Origin: Nematopogon swammerdamellus
Taxonomy: Eukaryota > Arthropoda > Insecta > Lepidoptera > Adelidae
DNA: 64,000 nucleotides
NCBI GenBank assembly: GCA_946902875.1
Contig: OX336338.1
Coordinates: 7,245,971-7,309,970, forward strand
Direction of reading: 5' to 3'
The notes under the pieces were generated by a model. It ran no database searches. It had not been told where the DNA came from and saw only the letters and a program-made list of their open reading frames with translations. The first letter of the stretch is position 1, and each line of letters begins with the position of its first letter. The translations under genes and the position numbers were made by a program. Shown piece after piece: positions 16,401 to 27,780 of the stretch.

Positions 16401-16559
16401 CATATTCACAATATTCCGCTCTCTCATTTATTAAAGGCCAATTCGGACGCATCAACGCAGAGAAATTCTCAAAAAATTCAAGTGGCTATTACACATTTAT
16501 CATCATGAGATATACTTATTGGCAAATTTTTCGTAAATGTTTTTTTTAGGAAATATTCT

Positions 16560-16800
16560 CATAATCATCAGCCCGTATCGGTCCGCTGCTGGACATAGCC
16601 CCCCCCCCCCCCCCCCCCCCTCCCCTCCCCAAGGCACGCCACCACACGTGGTCTTCCGCTCTTCTCATCCATCCACTCCCGTCCCGGCTACCTTCTTTAG
16701 AACGTCTTTCCACCTAGCCGGGGGGGCACGTCCCACACAAGTTTTGCTCGTACGTGGCCTCCATTCGAGAACCCGTCTACTGCAGCGGTTGTCGGGTCTG
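16560..16800 (-). pseudogene. LINE 3' fragment interrupted by a poly-C tract
   Basis: CCCGTATCGGTCCGCTGCTG and CCACCTAGCCGGGGGGGCAC resemble the complement of the 3' end of non-LTR retrotransposon ORFs common in Lepidoptera. A run of about 22 C begins at 16599. On the reverse strand, fragments such as GRPRVVA and DVPPRLGGK recall the ORF C-terminus, but the frame is broken. The clade is not assigned. Confidence 0.45.
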
Positions 16801-17437
16801 CGACAGAAAACATTACGAAACATTATTTCATTAGCACTATGAACAAACTACGATTTCGGCATTATCCCTCATGGCAACTGAATGTGTAACAGTCACAGCT
16901 TCTACGCACATTGACGCGTCCGAATTTCACCTCAACTGCCTGCCCTCGATCGTAGCGTTATACAGTCTTAATTCATTCATAGAAACAAACATCTCGCACG
17001 CTCCAGTAACCTACGCACTTATCACATTAATCGTATCGTATTCAATCTACGCTTGTATCTACTAGCACACCTAATCAAATAATTTACCTTCGAATCAACC
17101 CACACGATGGTGCATTGTACGTAGGTTAGTGTTGTATTCCGGAAAGAATACTTACTCAATTCGTCCTCTCAGGTTCTTCCCCTCAATCCGAGTGGAAGCG
17201 TGGATTCCGAAGGAAGTTTTCACTATAAACCGGGTCTCCTGCGATTATTTTTTTCTAAACATTACACAGAAACATCGAAACATTGGGGCGTGGCCATACA
17301 CATTTGTAAGAAAACAATTGTTTTTTGTTTAATGTTTCGAAAAAACATGCGCAGGAGACGCAGCTTAGGAAGAACGCGTGGGATGATTAGATGATAATCT
17401 GCGTCGTAATTATCAGCGTTGGAGTAACCGTTACACC

Positions 17438-17600
17438 GGCGCGGCGGTCGTGGACAGGAAAACGGAGTGTGGGAATACCACCCGCCAGGTGGGACGACGA
17501 CATCGAGTGCGTCGACGGAAAGCAGTGATCCCTCAACGCTGAAGGCCGCGAGGACTGGAGGAAAATTGGAGAGGCGTATGTCCAGCAGTAGACGCTTACA
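17438..17600 (+). pseudogene. LINE reverse-transcriptase ORF C-terminal remnant
   Basis: Reads as RRSWTGKRSVGIPPARWDDD, then a stop within the remnant, then REDWRKIGEAYVQQ. This is the C-terminal signature of a lepidopteran non-LTR retrotransposon polyprotein. In-frame stops show it is dead. A related fragment on the other strand lies at 37.69-37.98 kb. Confidence 0.65.
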
Positions 17601-18785
17601 CAAAGACTGACTGACTGACGCACTGTCGTACTTGTTCGGAGAAGACAGGTTTCTAGTCTAACCTAACCTATATTAGGTACCTACCTACATACAAGTGAAA
17701 TATGGAAAAAATTCTACACTGAGACCTTAGAGGCAGCTATTTACATACATGCATTGTGCTTATTTGTTATACCTACATATAAGTACTATGCCGTATCGTA
17801 TGGTATCACTTTCTCAACGCATAACCACACCACGTCAATTGTTAGCCGTATCTAACCACTGTCAAATAGGTAAATACCGAAAAACTGTCAGGTCGGCATG
17901 GCATTCGCAACCCCGGCATACGACCGAATGTGCACGGGCGTCGTTAGCCACCTTATGGGTGGCGCGGAGCCACATGTCGCGCTCTCAATAAAAAAACCCC
18001 ATTGTCATTCTCCGAACACGCGCAGACGACTCAATAGTCACAAGAACGAATATCCATTTTGGAAACGAAATATTTTTAGATTCGCATAGGTACTTTTTAA
18101 GCGAGAAACCAATTCGGGAGTTTAATTACAGAGCGCGCGGGGAAAGTGGAGACACTGTCTAAAGAACCGATTATATTATTGCAGTGACACTTTCTGTTGA
18201 GCAGAGCATGTAAGAATAGAATACGAACAAACTGCCAACCCCTACCTGAACATACCTCATTTTCTTTAATAAGTCATCTACATTAGCACCTGCCTACTGT
18301 ACCTACCTACTTACGTGTAAGTCTAAAGTCTTGCGAGGTCACATAAATATGGATCTCACACTTCTACAAGGCCACTAACGAAATAACATCAACACAAGTG
18401 AACCAACTTGTAGAACCAATAGGTATTTTTTAAAATTTTCGGTGTAATACCTACTTTTTGTCTTCGCAAAATTTGCTTTCACATTAGATATTAACATAAT
18501 GTATAAAGTAAAATTGGTTCGATTTCACGTGGAAAGTGTGACCTGAAAGCCCAGATTCTAAAGATTGTATGCATTATGCTAGCACATTAGGTTTTGTAGT
18601 TACGCTTTTGATTTCCGAATAGTTTTAGTAGAAATTTTTGTATTGAATATTAGGAGCATTAAAGCGGGTACCGAAAACCTATAGTTACCTAGCAGCTCCC
18701 TCGTAAATCTGTTTCATGTCGAAATCATCACCTATGTCGAATCATCACCAGCCCTATACGTTGAATGTACCTACCGTTGTACATA
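17601..18785. other. Gene-free stretch
   Basis: Nothing recognised. Short frames only, moderately AT-rich, with many TACCTAC-type tracts. Confidence 0.5.
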
Positions 18786-19165
18786 CGAGGGTGGATCATT
18801 AAGTGTTTGGAATGACCATGAAAACAAATTTTTTTTTATTAAAATTAAATTTTTTTTCTACGTAATCTCCTTGTAATTCGATACACGAAGAATACCACTT
18901 TTCTAGCTTGGTTATTTCATCCTTAAAAAAATCTTATTCTTGAGCCTCGGAAACCTCCTCCACAGCAGCCATAACCCCGTAATTATTCTCAAATTTTGTT
19001 CCACGGAGATGTGCTTTCTATTTTGAAAATTAATTAAAATCACTGGGGGCTAAGTCCGGTGAGCATGGTGGGTGCTCATAAATTTCGAAGCCAGCATCCC
19101 TGATTGCAGTGAGGGCAACTTTAGATCTGTCAGGGGGGCGAATTATCTTGGTGAAACCACAACTT
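18786..19165 (-). pseudogene. Mariner-family transposase C-terminal remnant
   Basis: Read on the reverse strand and across frameshifts it gives HPPCSPDLAPSDF, HLRGTKFE, and a C-terminus with ITRRLRRKK-like and CIELQGDYVEK-like sequence. These match the third-acid and C-terminal motifs of mariner transposases. GAGGGTGGATCATTAAGTGT at 18788 may be one terminal repeat. Frames are broken. Confidence 0.65.
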
Positions 19166-20151
19166 AATTATATTTGACGTCAAAACACTACAATAGTGAC
19201 TGGTTACTTTCATTACAAACTGCCCTCAAATACCTGGTAAAAGTGTGTTATTCCAAAAACTTTATGATCTATGTATCTTGGTACAAACTACATAGTACTT
19301 AGTAGGTACAAGCTATTTGTATTGTGCAAAGGTACTATGAGGATAAGGCCAATTGAAGTGATTTTGTTTCTGAACTCTCTGAATTCTTATTTTTCTATTA
19401 AATATTATTACTTTTTTATACATTGTTAAAGTGTGTACAATGTATATGCCTACTCATAATATTTACTGAGGGAGTGAATCTTTTAACATTTTAAGAAAAC
19501 AATTTTAGAAGCAAAAACAGATTTCAGTTTCAAATACAGCATCACTACAATTTTTGTTTGTAACCTCATTAATAAATCGTGCTGTATAATATGTGCCTAC
19601 GTATCTATATGGAATAACTCCATCTCGCCCGCGTTGAGCTCTACTCTCATACTTCGGAAAAACAGCAACAACAAATAGTTCTTGCAAAAATACGTAAGTA
19701 TTTTCTTTCGCACATTCGTTTTTAGGCGCAAGTTCTGACGCAAGCTTTACATTAGTTGCGTTCTAGCGACCTACTACGGTAGCGTTCGGAGCGCGCTCTA
19801 ATGAAGAACCCCGCCTTTGTCTACTTCACAAAGACAGACAGAGATGGATCTTCGGTAGTGCATTCGTAACGCTCACACAGAGCGAGAAGGGAAAGCCGGG
19901 TGGTCGCTACGCACCTAAGGTAGATAGATCTCTTACATTTCGTGAAATTCGTAAAGCATCTAAATTATGTTATCATAAACTTAAAAGTAAGAGCTAAAAA
20001 TCTAAAACGTGGAAACATTGTATCGTCTAACACTGGGCGCTAGGTACTTTGGACGGGCAATGTAGAGAAAGAATTTTCTGAAGAAACTTACATTTAAACA
20101 CGTCAAGCCGCTGTACGTTCGTCGACGTTCAATATCAAAAGAGATACGACA
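19166..20151. other. Gene-free stretch
   Basis: No exon, RNA gene or transposon end recognised in this AT-rich region. Confidence 0.5.
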
Positions 20152-20325
20152 GTACAGTACGCGGCGGTAAATAATGCGCGTGGGGCTTTCGAGAGAGACA
20201 GTCCGGTTGTAGAGCGTCGTCCCTCTCGCACAGAGACCTGCGAGTTAGCCCGACAGAGACGACGCTCTACAACCGGACTGTCTCTCTAGAAAGCCCGACG
20301 CGTATTATTTACCACCGCGTACCTA
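20152..20325. mobile_element. Foldback MITE, copy 2 of 3
   Basis: Best-preserved copy. The left arm has CCGGTTGTAGAGCGTCGTCC and the right arm GACGACGCTCTACAACCGG. The outer arms are GCGGTAAATAATGCGCGT and CGCGTATTATTTACCACCGC. Stem of about 75 bp, no ORF. Confidence 0.85.
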
Positions 20326-20629
20326 CGTCCATCGACGTAGGTGTTTAACCGCTTCCGAGATGACACAGCGCCGCTCCACGGCTCATTTTCTTTACAATTA
20401 TTAAGGGTCGTTTTTCCTACTGTCACGCTAAATGCAAATTTTGTTTGCATACTGTCACCACATGATGAGTTATTTTCAAAAAATTTACGCTTGCACCAAT
20501 GCAGCAGGCAGTTGAATACAAAATATTGTATGGCCGAATTTGGTGTGCCTGGCTCACTCACTTCACAAGTAGGTACACTGACACTCACTTCGAAGGTACC
20601 GCGGCTGTAGGTGTTTAGCTTCGGGTGGT

Positions 20630-20795
20630 AATCGGACTTTAGAAAGAGACAATACGGTTGTAGAGCGTCGTCGTCCCTATAGCACAGAGGCGTGCGAGAT
20701 AGTGCGAGAGGGATGACGCTCTTCAACCGGATTGTCTCTTTCTAAAGGTCGATGTTCATTATTTACTGCCGGGTGCTGTACATACGTAGCGACTA
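20630..20795. mobile_element. Foldback MITE, copy 3 of 3
   Basis: Arms ACGGTTGTAGAGCGTCGTCG and GATGACGCTCTTCAACCGG, flanked by TTAGAAAGAGACAAT and ATTGTCTCTTTCTAAA. It lies 300 bp from copy 2. Its left outer arm is degraded. Confidence 0.8.
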
Positions 20796-21177
20796 GGGGA
20801 GACCGGCGATAACACCGACTACTGAGCCTATAGCGACGCAACAAGCCGTCTATGCAATATTAAGACGAGTCGTCGGGTAGGGCCGAGCGACACGGCCAAC
20901 CGGCCAACCGTTTCGTTGCCGCGGCTACGTTGCGACTTATAAGCTTCCAGCCAGCGTATAAAAGTACTTAAACGGGAGGCGCACTGGTGTGTGGGCCTTA
21001 GGCTCAGTGGTCTGTGGGCAATAAAGGCAAGGGTGGGGCCGGCACTAGGCTACAAAGTGAATCCGCTTAGGATCAAAGTATCCGATGCAAGTAACACGCG
21101 CGCGTTTGCGCGAACTAGACACACGTGTGTAGGTAAGTAGGTAGGTATTCGTACGTTTAGGCTTTTACCGCTGTTAC
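20796..21177. other. Gene-free spacer
   Basis: No recognisable feature between two foldback elements. Confidence 0.5.
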
Positions 21178-21985
21178 ACATTATCGTAATTTTTTCGGTT
21201 ATGCGGTATATATGACTGAAAGCGATTCGCATTCGTCGACGTTTTGTCCCTCGCTATGGGGACATCGTCAGGTCTCGCGGAACTGCGACGACCTGGGGGA
21301 CACCCGACACGTTGTTCAGTCAGATGCCAATATCAGTCAAATGTCAACAGAGTTGACATCTGACTGGACGGCGTGCCGGGTGTCCTCCAGGTCGTCGCAG
21401 TTCCGCGTGTCCTGACGATGTCCCCGGAGCGAGGGGTCAGATGTCAATATCAGTCAAATGTCAACAGAGTTGACATCTGACTGTACAACGTGTCGGATTT
21501 CCTCCAGGTCGTCGCAGTTCCGCGAGTCCTGACGATGTCCACGGAGCGTGGGGTCAGATGTCAATATCAGTCAAATGTGAACAGAGTTGGCATCTGACTG
21601 GACGGCGTGTCGGGTGTCCTCCAGGTCGTCGCAGTTCCGCGAGTCCCGGCAATGTCCCCGGAGCGAGGGGTAAGATGTCAACATCAGTCAAATGTCAACA
21701 GAGTTGACATCTGACTGGACGGGCGGCGTGCCGGGTGTCCTCCAGGTCGTCGCAGTTTCGCGAGTCCTGACGATGTCCCCGGAGCGAGGGGTCAGATGTC
21801 AATATCAGTCAAATGTCAACAGAGTTGACATCTGACTGGAAGGCGTGTCGGGTATCCTCCAGGTCGTCGCAGTTCCGCGAGTCCTGACGATGTCCCCGGA
21901 GCGAGGGACGAAACTTCGACGAGTGTGAGTCGCTTTCATTCATATAGCGCGTAACCGAAAGATTACGATAAAGTATATCGTGGAT
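21178..21985. mobile_element. Foldback element with internally amplified 117-bp repeat
   Basis: The outer inverted repeats (roughly 21178-21310 and 21850-21985) pair over more than 100 bp: GACTGAAAGCGATTCGCA matches the complement of GTGAGTCGCTTTCATTCAT, and GTCCCTCGC matches GCGAGGGAC. Between them are five tandem units starting at 21319, 21436, 21553, 21670 and 21791. Period is 117 bp, with one 4-bp insertion before the last. Each unit contains its own short inverted motif (GTCAGATG, then CATCTGAC). Confidence 0.85.
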
Positions 21986-23261
21986 GCATCGACAACAGGT
22001 AGAAATCCAAGCCCTCTAACTAATGTAACCTATACATTATTTAATTGTGTCCCCGCTGAGCGCAGATTGTGGATATCTCCGCTTGTTTGTTTCTTAGCGA
22101 AACAAAAGACATTAAACAGTGCCTCCAACTACCAAACAACCTATCGTCACCGATCGTCTGACTATTGCAATAACATTAGAGGTTTATAGGTAGGAAATCG
22201 CTCACAGCAGAATAATAACAAAAATGTATGTAACATTCTAGTTGTAACGAAAAACTTATCAGACGATGTATTCGAAGAAAGATTTTATAATACACCTTAG
22301 TAATTTAGGTACGTATGACTGTATCTGTGTACCTATTATATAACTTAAAACGATTACGAAATATAAGTAATTTTTCATAAAAATAATGTTAGCCTTTCAT
22401 TTACATACTTTTCCAGCCAATACGTTTCATACGGTCCTTCCACCGAGTCATGCAGGTGGGTCAGGTGGGGTCTTGATGTTACCTATATCTTGTCCTAATA
22501 CTTTGCCACAGAATAGAAAAGAGTACTGGCGTACAGAAGCTGCTCTGTACAAACACTCACAAAGAAATAGCTACTCTGCGACGACGCGATAAAGTACAAA
22601 TTGACTCGCACAGAGCTGCATGCCTAAACACGATAACCACCTACATTTCGCTTCTCTTTCTGTCGTGTAACTCTATCTCGAAAGCGCGTCGTTCAGCGCG
22701 TCTAAGGGCTGTGTCTTTGGGCTGTCTTATTGTGAAGAATAAAATGAAGATGATACCTACCAACTTTTATCGTTCTAGCTACCAACAATACGATATTTAG
22801 CTACGGCAAATTCATGCGAACAAATTCATGCATGCGTTAGCGTCACAATTAGTTTCTCACATCGAAGCGTGCAGGTTGCACGCATTGATAGTTTTGTTTG
22901 ATCAATCAGCCAGTGATAGTTTTATTTGATCAATAAATTTAATGATCATCTACAATGTACCTATTATCCTTATACGAATTAGGCCATACATACCACGCTG
23001 TTCGGCGTCATCAAACTAATGTTATTGGCAATATAATAATATCATTTTAAATCTATGACCTCCTACTATATGAATAAATAAATTACTAGAAATAAATCAA
23101 AATTCTCCCGGCATTTTTATTTAGGTAGGTACAGTAGCTACTAATCGCAAAATTCGTTTCTGAGTCGCGACGCGACAGCCCTCTGTTTACGGTTACGGCT
23201 CATTCGAATAGTCCCGAACCGGTAGGCATTTATCGCGCAACCTTGAGCGAGTGACGGAGCA
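21986..23261. other. Gene-free stretch with a small repeat relic
   Basis: The only recognisable piece is CTTCCACCGAGTCATGCAGG near 22437, a short match to SINE-like module B (copies at 50.1 and 62.7 kb). Nothing else was recognised. Confidence 0.5.
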
Positions 23262-23368
23262 CTGACTTTGCTAAATGTGGTGGTCGGTGTTGTGCTGTAA
23301 TTTACAGCAGACCTTCCAGCACAACACCGACTAATCTGCTTACCCCAATTTTCGGGATACAGCGTGTG
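23262..23368 (+). repeat. SINE-like module B tail
   Basis: GTGGTCGGTGTTGTGCTGTA, a short spacer, CAGCACAACACCGACTAATC, then TCGGGATACAGCGTGTGG. The two halves form a hairpin. Related copies lie at 50.2, 52.83 and 62.57 kb. Confidence 0.8.
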
Positions 23369-23520
23369 GTATACTGCGCGGGGCGGATCACGGCGTGTCG
23401 CCGCCGCAGCGGTTCGTCAGTGTTCTCCCTCGCACCCGCACCGTACTTGTATAGTGTATGCGCGTGGCGGGTCGCCCGCTGCGGCGACGACACGCCGACA
23501 TCCGTCCCGCGCATTATAAG
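23369..23520. mobile_element. GC-rich foldback MITE, copy 1
   Basis: Left arm GGCGGATCACGGCGTGTCGC pairs with GACACGCCGACATCCGTCCC on the right; inner arms CCGCCGCAGCG and CGCTGCGGCG. About 150 bp. A second copy at 25062-25210 shares nearly all of it. Confidence 0.85.
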
Positions 23521-23635
23521 TATGGATACATACATGTACGTTATATCTGTGCGTTCAAGCTCGTTCATAGCTCGTTTATCGAGGTGGTTAAGGTCGGTCG
23601 AGTGTCGCTCGAATGTCGGTCGGATCATAAGCACA

Positions 23636-23895
23636 CCTGGGCGCGGTCAGTACTTGTATGGGTGACCGCTCGACCGTTGGAGGCTGACCGTGTTTCGGAT
23701 TCCACGTGAAACTGCAGGCCCCTTCCTTTCTTACCTTGCTAAGGTGGTAGGGTTTTTAACCCGCCCGGGTTGATACCATCCCACTGAAAGGTCGGTTGAA
23801 ACGGCTATGAAAATAAGTAGTTCGTGTTTTCTGTCCAGTTCTGTGTAACCGACACGACCGAAGGGAAGCACTAACATGGCACCTAGTGTCAGTTT
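23636..23895 (+). mobile_element. SINE-like composite with 5S-rRNA-like head (copy 1)
   Basis: GCGCGGTCAGTACTTGTATG and GGTGACCGCTCGACCG resemble the 3' half of the 5S rRNA internal control region. The module C body follows: GGTGGTAGGGTTTTTAACCC and ACCGACACGACCGAAGGGAA. A fuller copy lies at 58197-58532. The 5S-like 5' end is cut here. Confidence 0.65.
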
Positions 23896-24110
23896 CCATT
23901 TAAAAAAACAAGCAAAATTTACTAAGATTTATGAAACATCGTTACAAATGGGATCTTTATATTCGGGGTGAAACTTATATAATATATTCTGCACAATTCA
24001 CCTACTGTAGGTACGCGTACCATCTGAATGCAGCTCTGAGGAATGCGCTAGTGCTGCGACCTAATCAGTGATATGTCGATAAATTACACAAGAGCAAAAA
24101 TTGGTTTTAA

Positions 24111-24247
24111 AAACCCTAAAAAGTATTAAATAATATTTTGATCTTGGGTAGAAGGCGGTACAAAAACACAAAAGGGTCCATCTACAGGTGTGCTTTTGTA
24201 CTGTCTTCTACTCAAGATCAAAATATTATTTAATACTTTTAGGGTTT
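24111..24247. mobile_element. Foldback MITE of 137 bp
   Basis: Arms AAACCCTAAAAAGTATTAAA and the complement ending TTTAATACTTTTAGGGTTT extend inward past GATCTTGGGTAGAAGGCGGT to a short loop. Stem of about 55 bp, no ORF. Confidence 0.8.
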
Positions 24248-24490
24248 GAAGTCGGTTCAATGTTTTTTTTAAACAGTTTTTTTATTTCACTCTTTTTAGT
24301 TTTTAGTAATATCACATAATATTAAAATCGGTTAAAGGGAAGTGGGTGATTCCTTAGTCTGAAAGTGTTCAGAAGTGAAAGAAATCAGGTAACATAGACA
24401 CAAAAAAAATACAGACGAATTGAGAACCTCCTCCTTTTTGAAAGTCAGTTGAAAAATTTAACTGTATACATATAATTGTGCTCACTTGTA

Positions 24491-25059
24491 CAAGGTGGGC
24501 CAAAAGTAATCAGAATCACCCATTGGACGACGCTATAATTTTTCAAAATGGCGGCAAATGTAAATTCTGTTTTGACATTTGTGAAGTAAACAGATGCAGA
24601 ATACACGTCAATAAGCCATGGAACGCTATTCTCCTCAAGAACGCGGAATAATTGAATCACATGAGTGGTATTGACGCAGCGTGAATTTCGTCGAAGATTT
24701 CCGACTTCGGCCAGCTCACCCGATTTGACCGCTCCAGACTATTTTTTGTGGGGTTACTTCATGGAGTTGGGGAAGATAATCTTCCCCACCTCCATGGGTT
24801 ACATAGAGTTCCGGGTTTATGTAAACAATTCTCGGACTCTTGAAGCACTTAAAGAAACTATCGCCGGAAGTTCTGACACAAGTGATGAAAAATGCCATTA
24901 AACGAGCCCGTATGGTTATTAATTCTGACGGCGGACACTTGACCGATATCATTTTCTCGATTTAATGAAAAATATTCTAATTCATTAAATAAACATAATC
25001 CATAAGTAGAACCAATGTTTTCCTTTTTTAAAAAAAATTACAACTTTTGGCCCACCTTG
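24491..25059 (+). mobile_element. Internally deleted mariner-like transposon
   Basis: Starts CAAGGTGGGCCAAAAGT after TA (24489-24490) and ends with the exact complement before TA (25060-25061). Coding relics include an N-terminus ERYSPQERGIIE and a C-terminal part reading SPDLTAPDYFLWGYFMELGK, with TLEALKETIAGS further on. That is the mariner motif before and around the third catalytic acid. About half the transposase is missing between them, so it is a deletion derivative. Confidence 0.88.
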
Positions 25060-25061
25060 TA

Positions 25062-25210
25062 TAATGCGCTGGGCGGATCTCGGCGTGTCGCCGCCGCAGC
25101 GGCTCGTCAGTGTTCTCCCTCGCACCCGCGCCGTACTTGTATAGTGTATGCGCGTGGCGGGTCGCCCGCTGCGGCGACGACACGCCGAGATCCGTCCCGC
25201 GCATTATAGG
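25062..25210. mobile_element. GC-rich foldback MITE, copy 2
   Basis: TAATGCGCTGGGCGGATCTC on the left pairs with GAGATCCGTCCCGCGCATTA on the right. It directly abuts the right end of the mariner relic and is the sister of the copy at 23369. Confidence 0.85.
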
Positions 25211-25509
25211 TAAGTAAGTAGTAACGCTATCGATGCGCGTGCGAAAAACGTCAAGGTCAGCACTGCAGGCGCGCGCGGGGAGGTGTGTCGGCAGCGGCGG
25301 GGGTAGGTGCTCCCGCGCCTCACCTCATACCGCAAGCAAAAACACTCAGATCGTACGCGTACAATACATACACTCCTACAAAAGTCGAAAATAAATTTTT
25401 GTGAGTCAATACATACCTGTGGTTTAAATCTAGCCAACCCAACATTTCAAGGAATTTATATTAAGTTATTATTAGAGAAACAAAGTCACAAAGCATTACA
25501 AACATTGAT
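25211..25509. other. Unassigned spacer
   Basis: No recognisable gene or transposon. The start is GC-rich (25240-25330) and the rest AT-rich. Confidence 0.5.
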
Positions 25510-25915
25510 TACAAAACCCGACTACTGAAAAATTACGCTCTAAAAAGTATGAAACAAGAAAATGTTCTCATCTGAAATTGTTATGTACAAACTATTCAAT
25601 ATTTTATCGTCTATTAAATAAACAACTTACACGTAATATATTTTAAGTATTTAATAAATATTCATAGTGTTGTTCAGAAGATAGCCATGGTCGTATGCCA
25701 CTTTGCCCTATAGGGTAGGTGGCATACGACCACGGCTATCCTCTGAACAACACTATGAATATTTATTAAATACTTAAAATATATTACGTGTAAGCTGTTT
25801 ATTTAATAGACGATAAAATATTGAATAGTTTGTACATAACAATTTCAGATGAGAACATTTTCTTGTTTCATACTTTTTAGAGCGTAATTTTTCAGTAGTC
25901 GGGTTTTAGTTTTTG
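25510..25915. repeat. 400-bp palindrome at the X terminus
   Basis: Two arms of nearly 200 bp meet at about 25709 in CACTTTGCCCTATAGGGTAG. GGTCGTATGCCAC and GTGGCATACGACC flank the centre, and TACGCTCTAAAAAGTATGAA mirrors the far end. Arms are near-identical apart from a few substitutions. Confidence 0.9.
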
Positions 25916-26039
25916 AACTTATTTTTTATTTTAATTATTTTGGGGATATAACTTCGTGATAAAGTATTTGCAGAGCCGTTTTACATGTTTTGTTTGTTTA
26001 GGTTTTACTGTTTTATAATTTTAACATGTGTACCATAGT

Positions 26040-27780
26040 CCATAAGGGCAAGCTGGGTTCAGGTAAACGATAAACCGACTCGAAGAAAGTAAGTAACAAA
26101 GGGCGAGGCCGAAGGCCGAGCTGCGTTCAGGAAGACGACAAACTTTCTCGAAGAAAGTAAGCAACTATGAGCGAGGCCGAAGGCCGAGCGGCGCTCAGGA
26201 AGAGGATGAACCATCTTTAAGAAAGTAAGTAACTGAGGGCGAGGCCGAAGGCCGAGCTGCGTTCGGCAAGACTATACATCTTCCCGAAGACAGTAAGTAA
26301 CCATGGGCGAGGCCGAAGGCCGAGCTGCGTTCAGGAAGAGGATAAACCATCTTTAAGAAAGTAAGTAACTGAGGGCCAGGCCGAAGGCCGAGCTGCGTTC
26401 GGGAAGACTATAAACCTTCTCGAAGAAAGTAAGTAACAAAGGGCGAGGCCGAAGGCCGAGCTGCGTTCAGGAAGACGATAAACTTTCCCGAAGACAGTAA
26501 GTAACTATGGGCGAGGCTGAAGGCCGAGCTGCGTTCAGGAAGAGGATAAACCATCTTTAAGAAAGTAAGTAGCTGAGGGCGAGGCCGAAGGCCGAGCTGC
26601 GTTCGGGAAGACTATAAACCTTCTCGAAGAAAGTAAGTAACAAAGGGCGAGGCCGAAGGCCGAGCTCCGTTCAGGAAGACGATAAACTTTTTCGAAGACA
26701 GTAAGTAACTATGGGCGAGGCCGAAGGCCGAGCTGCGTTCAGGAAGAGGATAAACCATCTTTAAGAAAGTAAGTAACTGAGGGCGAGGCCGAAGGCCGAG
26801 CTGCGTTCGGGAAGACTATAAACCTTCTCGAAGAAAGTAAGTAACAAAGGGCGAGGCCGAAGGCCGAGCTGCGTTCAGGAAGATGATAAACTTTCTCGAA
26901 GACAGTAAGTATATGGGAGAGGCCGAAGGCCGAGCTGCGTTCATGAAGAGGATAAACCATCTTTAAGAAAGTAATTAAAAAAGGGCGAGGCCGAAGACCG
27001 AGCTGCGTTCGGGAAGACTATAAACCTTCTCGTAAACAGTAAGTAACTAAGGGAGAGGCCGAAGGCCGAGCTGCGTTCGGGAAGACTATAAACCTTCTCG
27101 TAGACAGTCAGTAACTATGGGCGAGGCCGAAGGGCGCGATGCGTTCAGGAAGAGGATAATCCTTTTCGAAATAAGTAGCTAAGAAGTTACTTTCTTCGAG
27201 ATGATTATGGTCTTCCTGAACGCAGCTCGATCTTCTGACTCGCCCTCTGTTACTTACTTTCTTCGAAAAGGTTATCCTCTTCCTGAACGCAGCTCGGCCT
27301 TCGGCCTCGCCCTTTGTTGCTTACTTTCATAAAGATGGTTTATCCTCTTCCTGAATGCAGCTCAGCCTTCGGCCTCGCCTGTTGTTACTTACTTTCTTCG
27401 AGAATGTTTAGGCTTCCCGAACGCAGCTCGGCCTTCGGCCTCGCCCTTGGTTACTTACTTTCTTAAAGATGGTTTATCCTCTTCCTGAACGCAGATCGGC
27501 CTTCGGCCTCGCCCATAGTTACTTACTGTCTTCGAGAAAGTTTATCGTCTTCCTGAACGCAGCTCGGCCCTCGGCCTCGCCCTTTATTACTTACTTTCTT
27601 CGAGAAGGTTTATAGTCTTCCCGAACGCAGCTCGGCCTTCGGCCTCGCCCTCAGTTACTAACTGTCTTTAAGAAGGTTTATCTTCTTCCTGAACGCAGCT
27701 CGGCCTTCTGCCTCGCCCTTAGTTACTTATTTTCTTTGAGTAGGTTTATCGTCTTCCTGAACGCAACTCATTTACAAACT
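26040..27780. repeat. Head-to-head arrays of a 68-bp minisatellite
   Basis: About 16 direct units with a period of 68 bp (for example 26103, 26171, 26239, 26307), each with GGGCGAGGCCGAAGGCCGAG and AAGAAAGTAAGTAAC. Orientation switches near 27185, and about nine inverted units continue to 27780. Variants alternate between TTCAGGAAGA and TTCGGGAAGA types, suggesting a higher-order repeat. Open frames across it are artefacts. Confidence 0.92.

Noticed and set aside
23302..23665. Overlapping frames of about 100 residues on both strands
   Set aside because: They run across module B, a GC-rich MITE and a SINE head, so they are repeat-derived artefacts.
26040..27780. Regularly repeated palindromic units suggesting a CRISPR array
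   Set aside because: Units are contiguous 68-bp tandem repeats with no unique spacers, in a eukaryotic genome and with an orientation switch.
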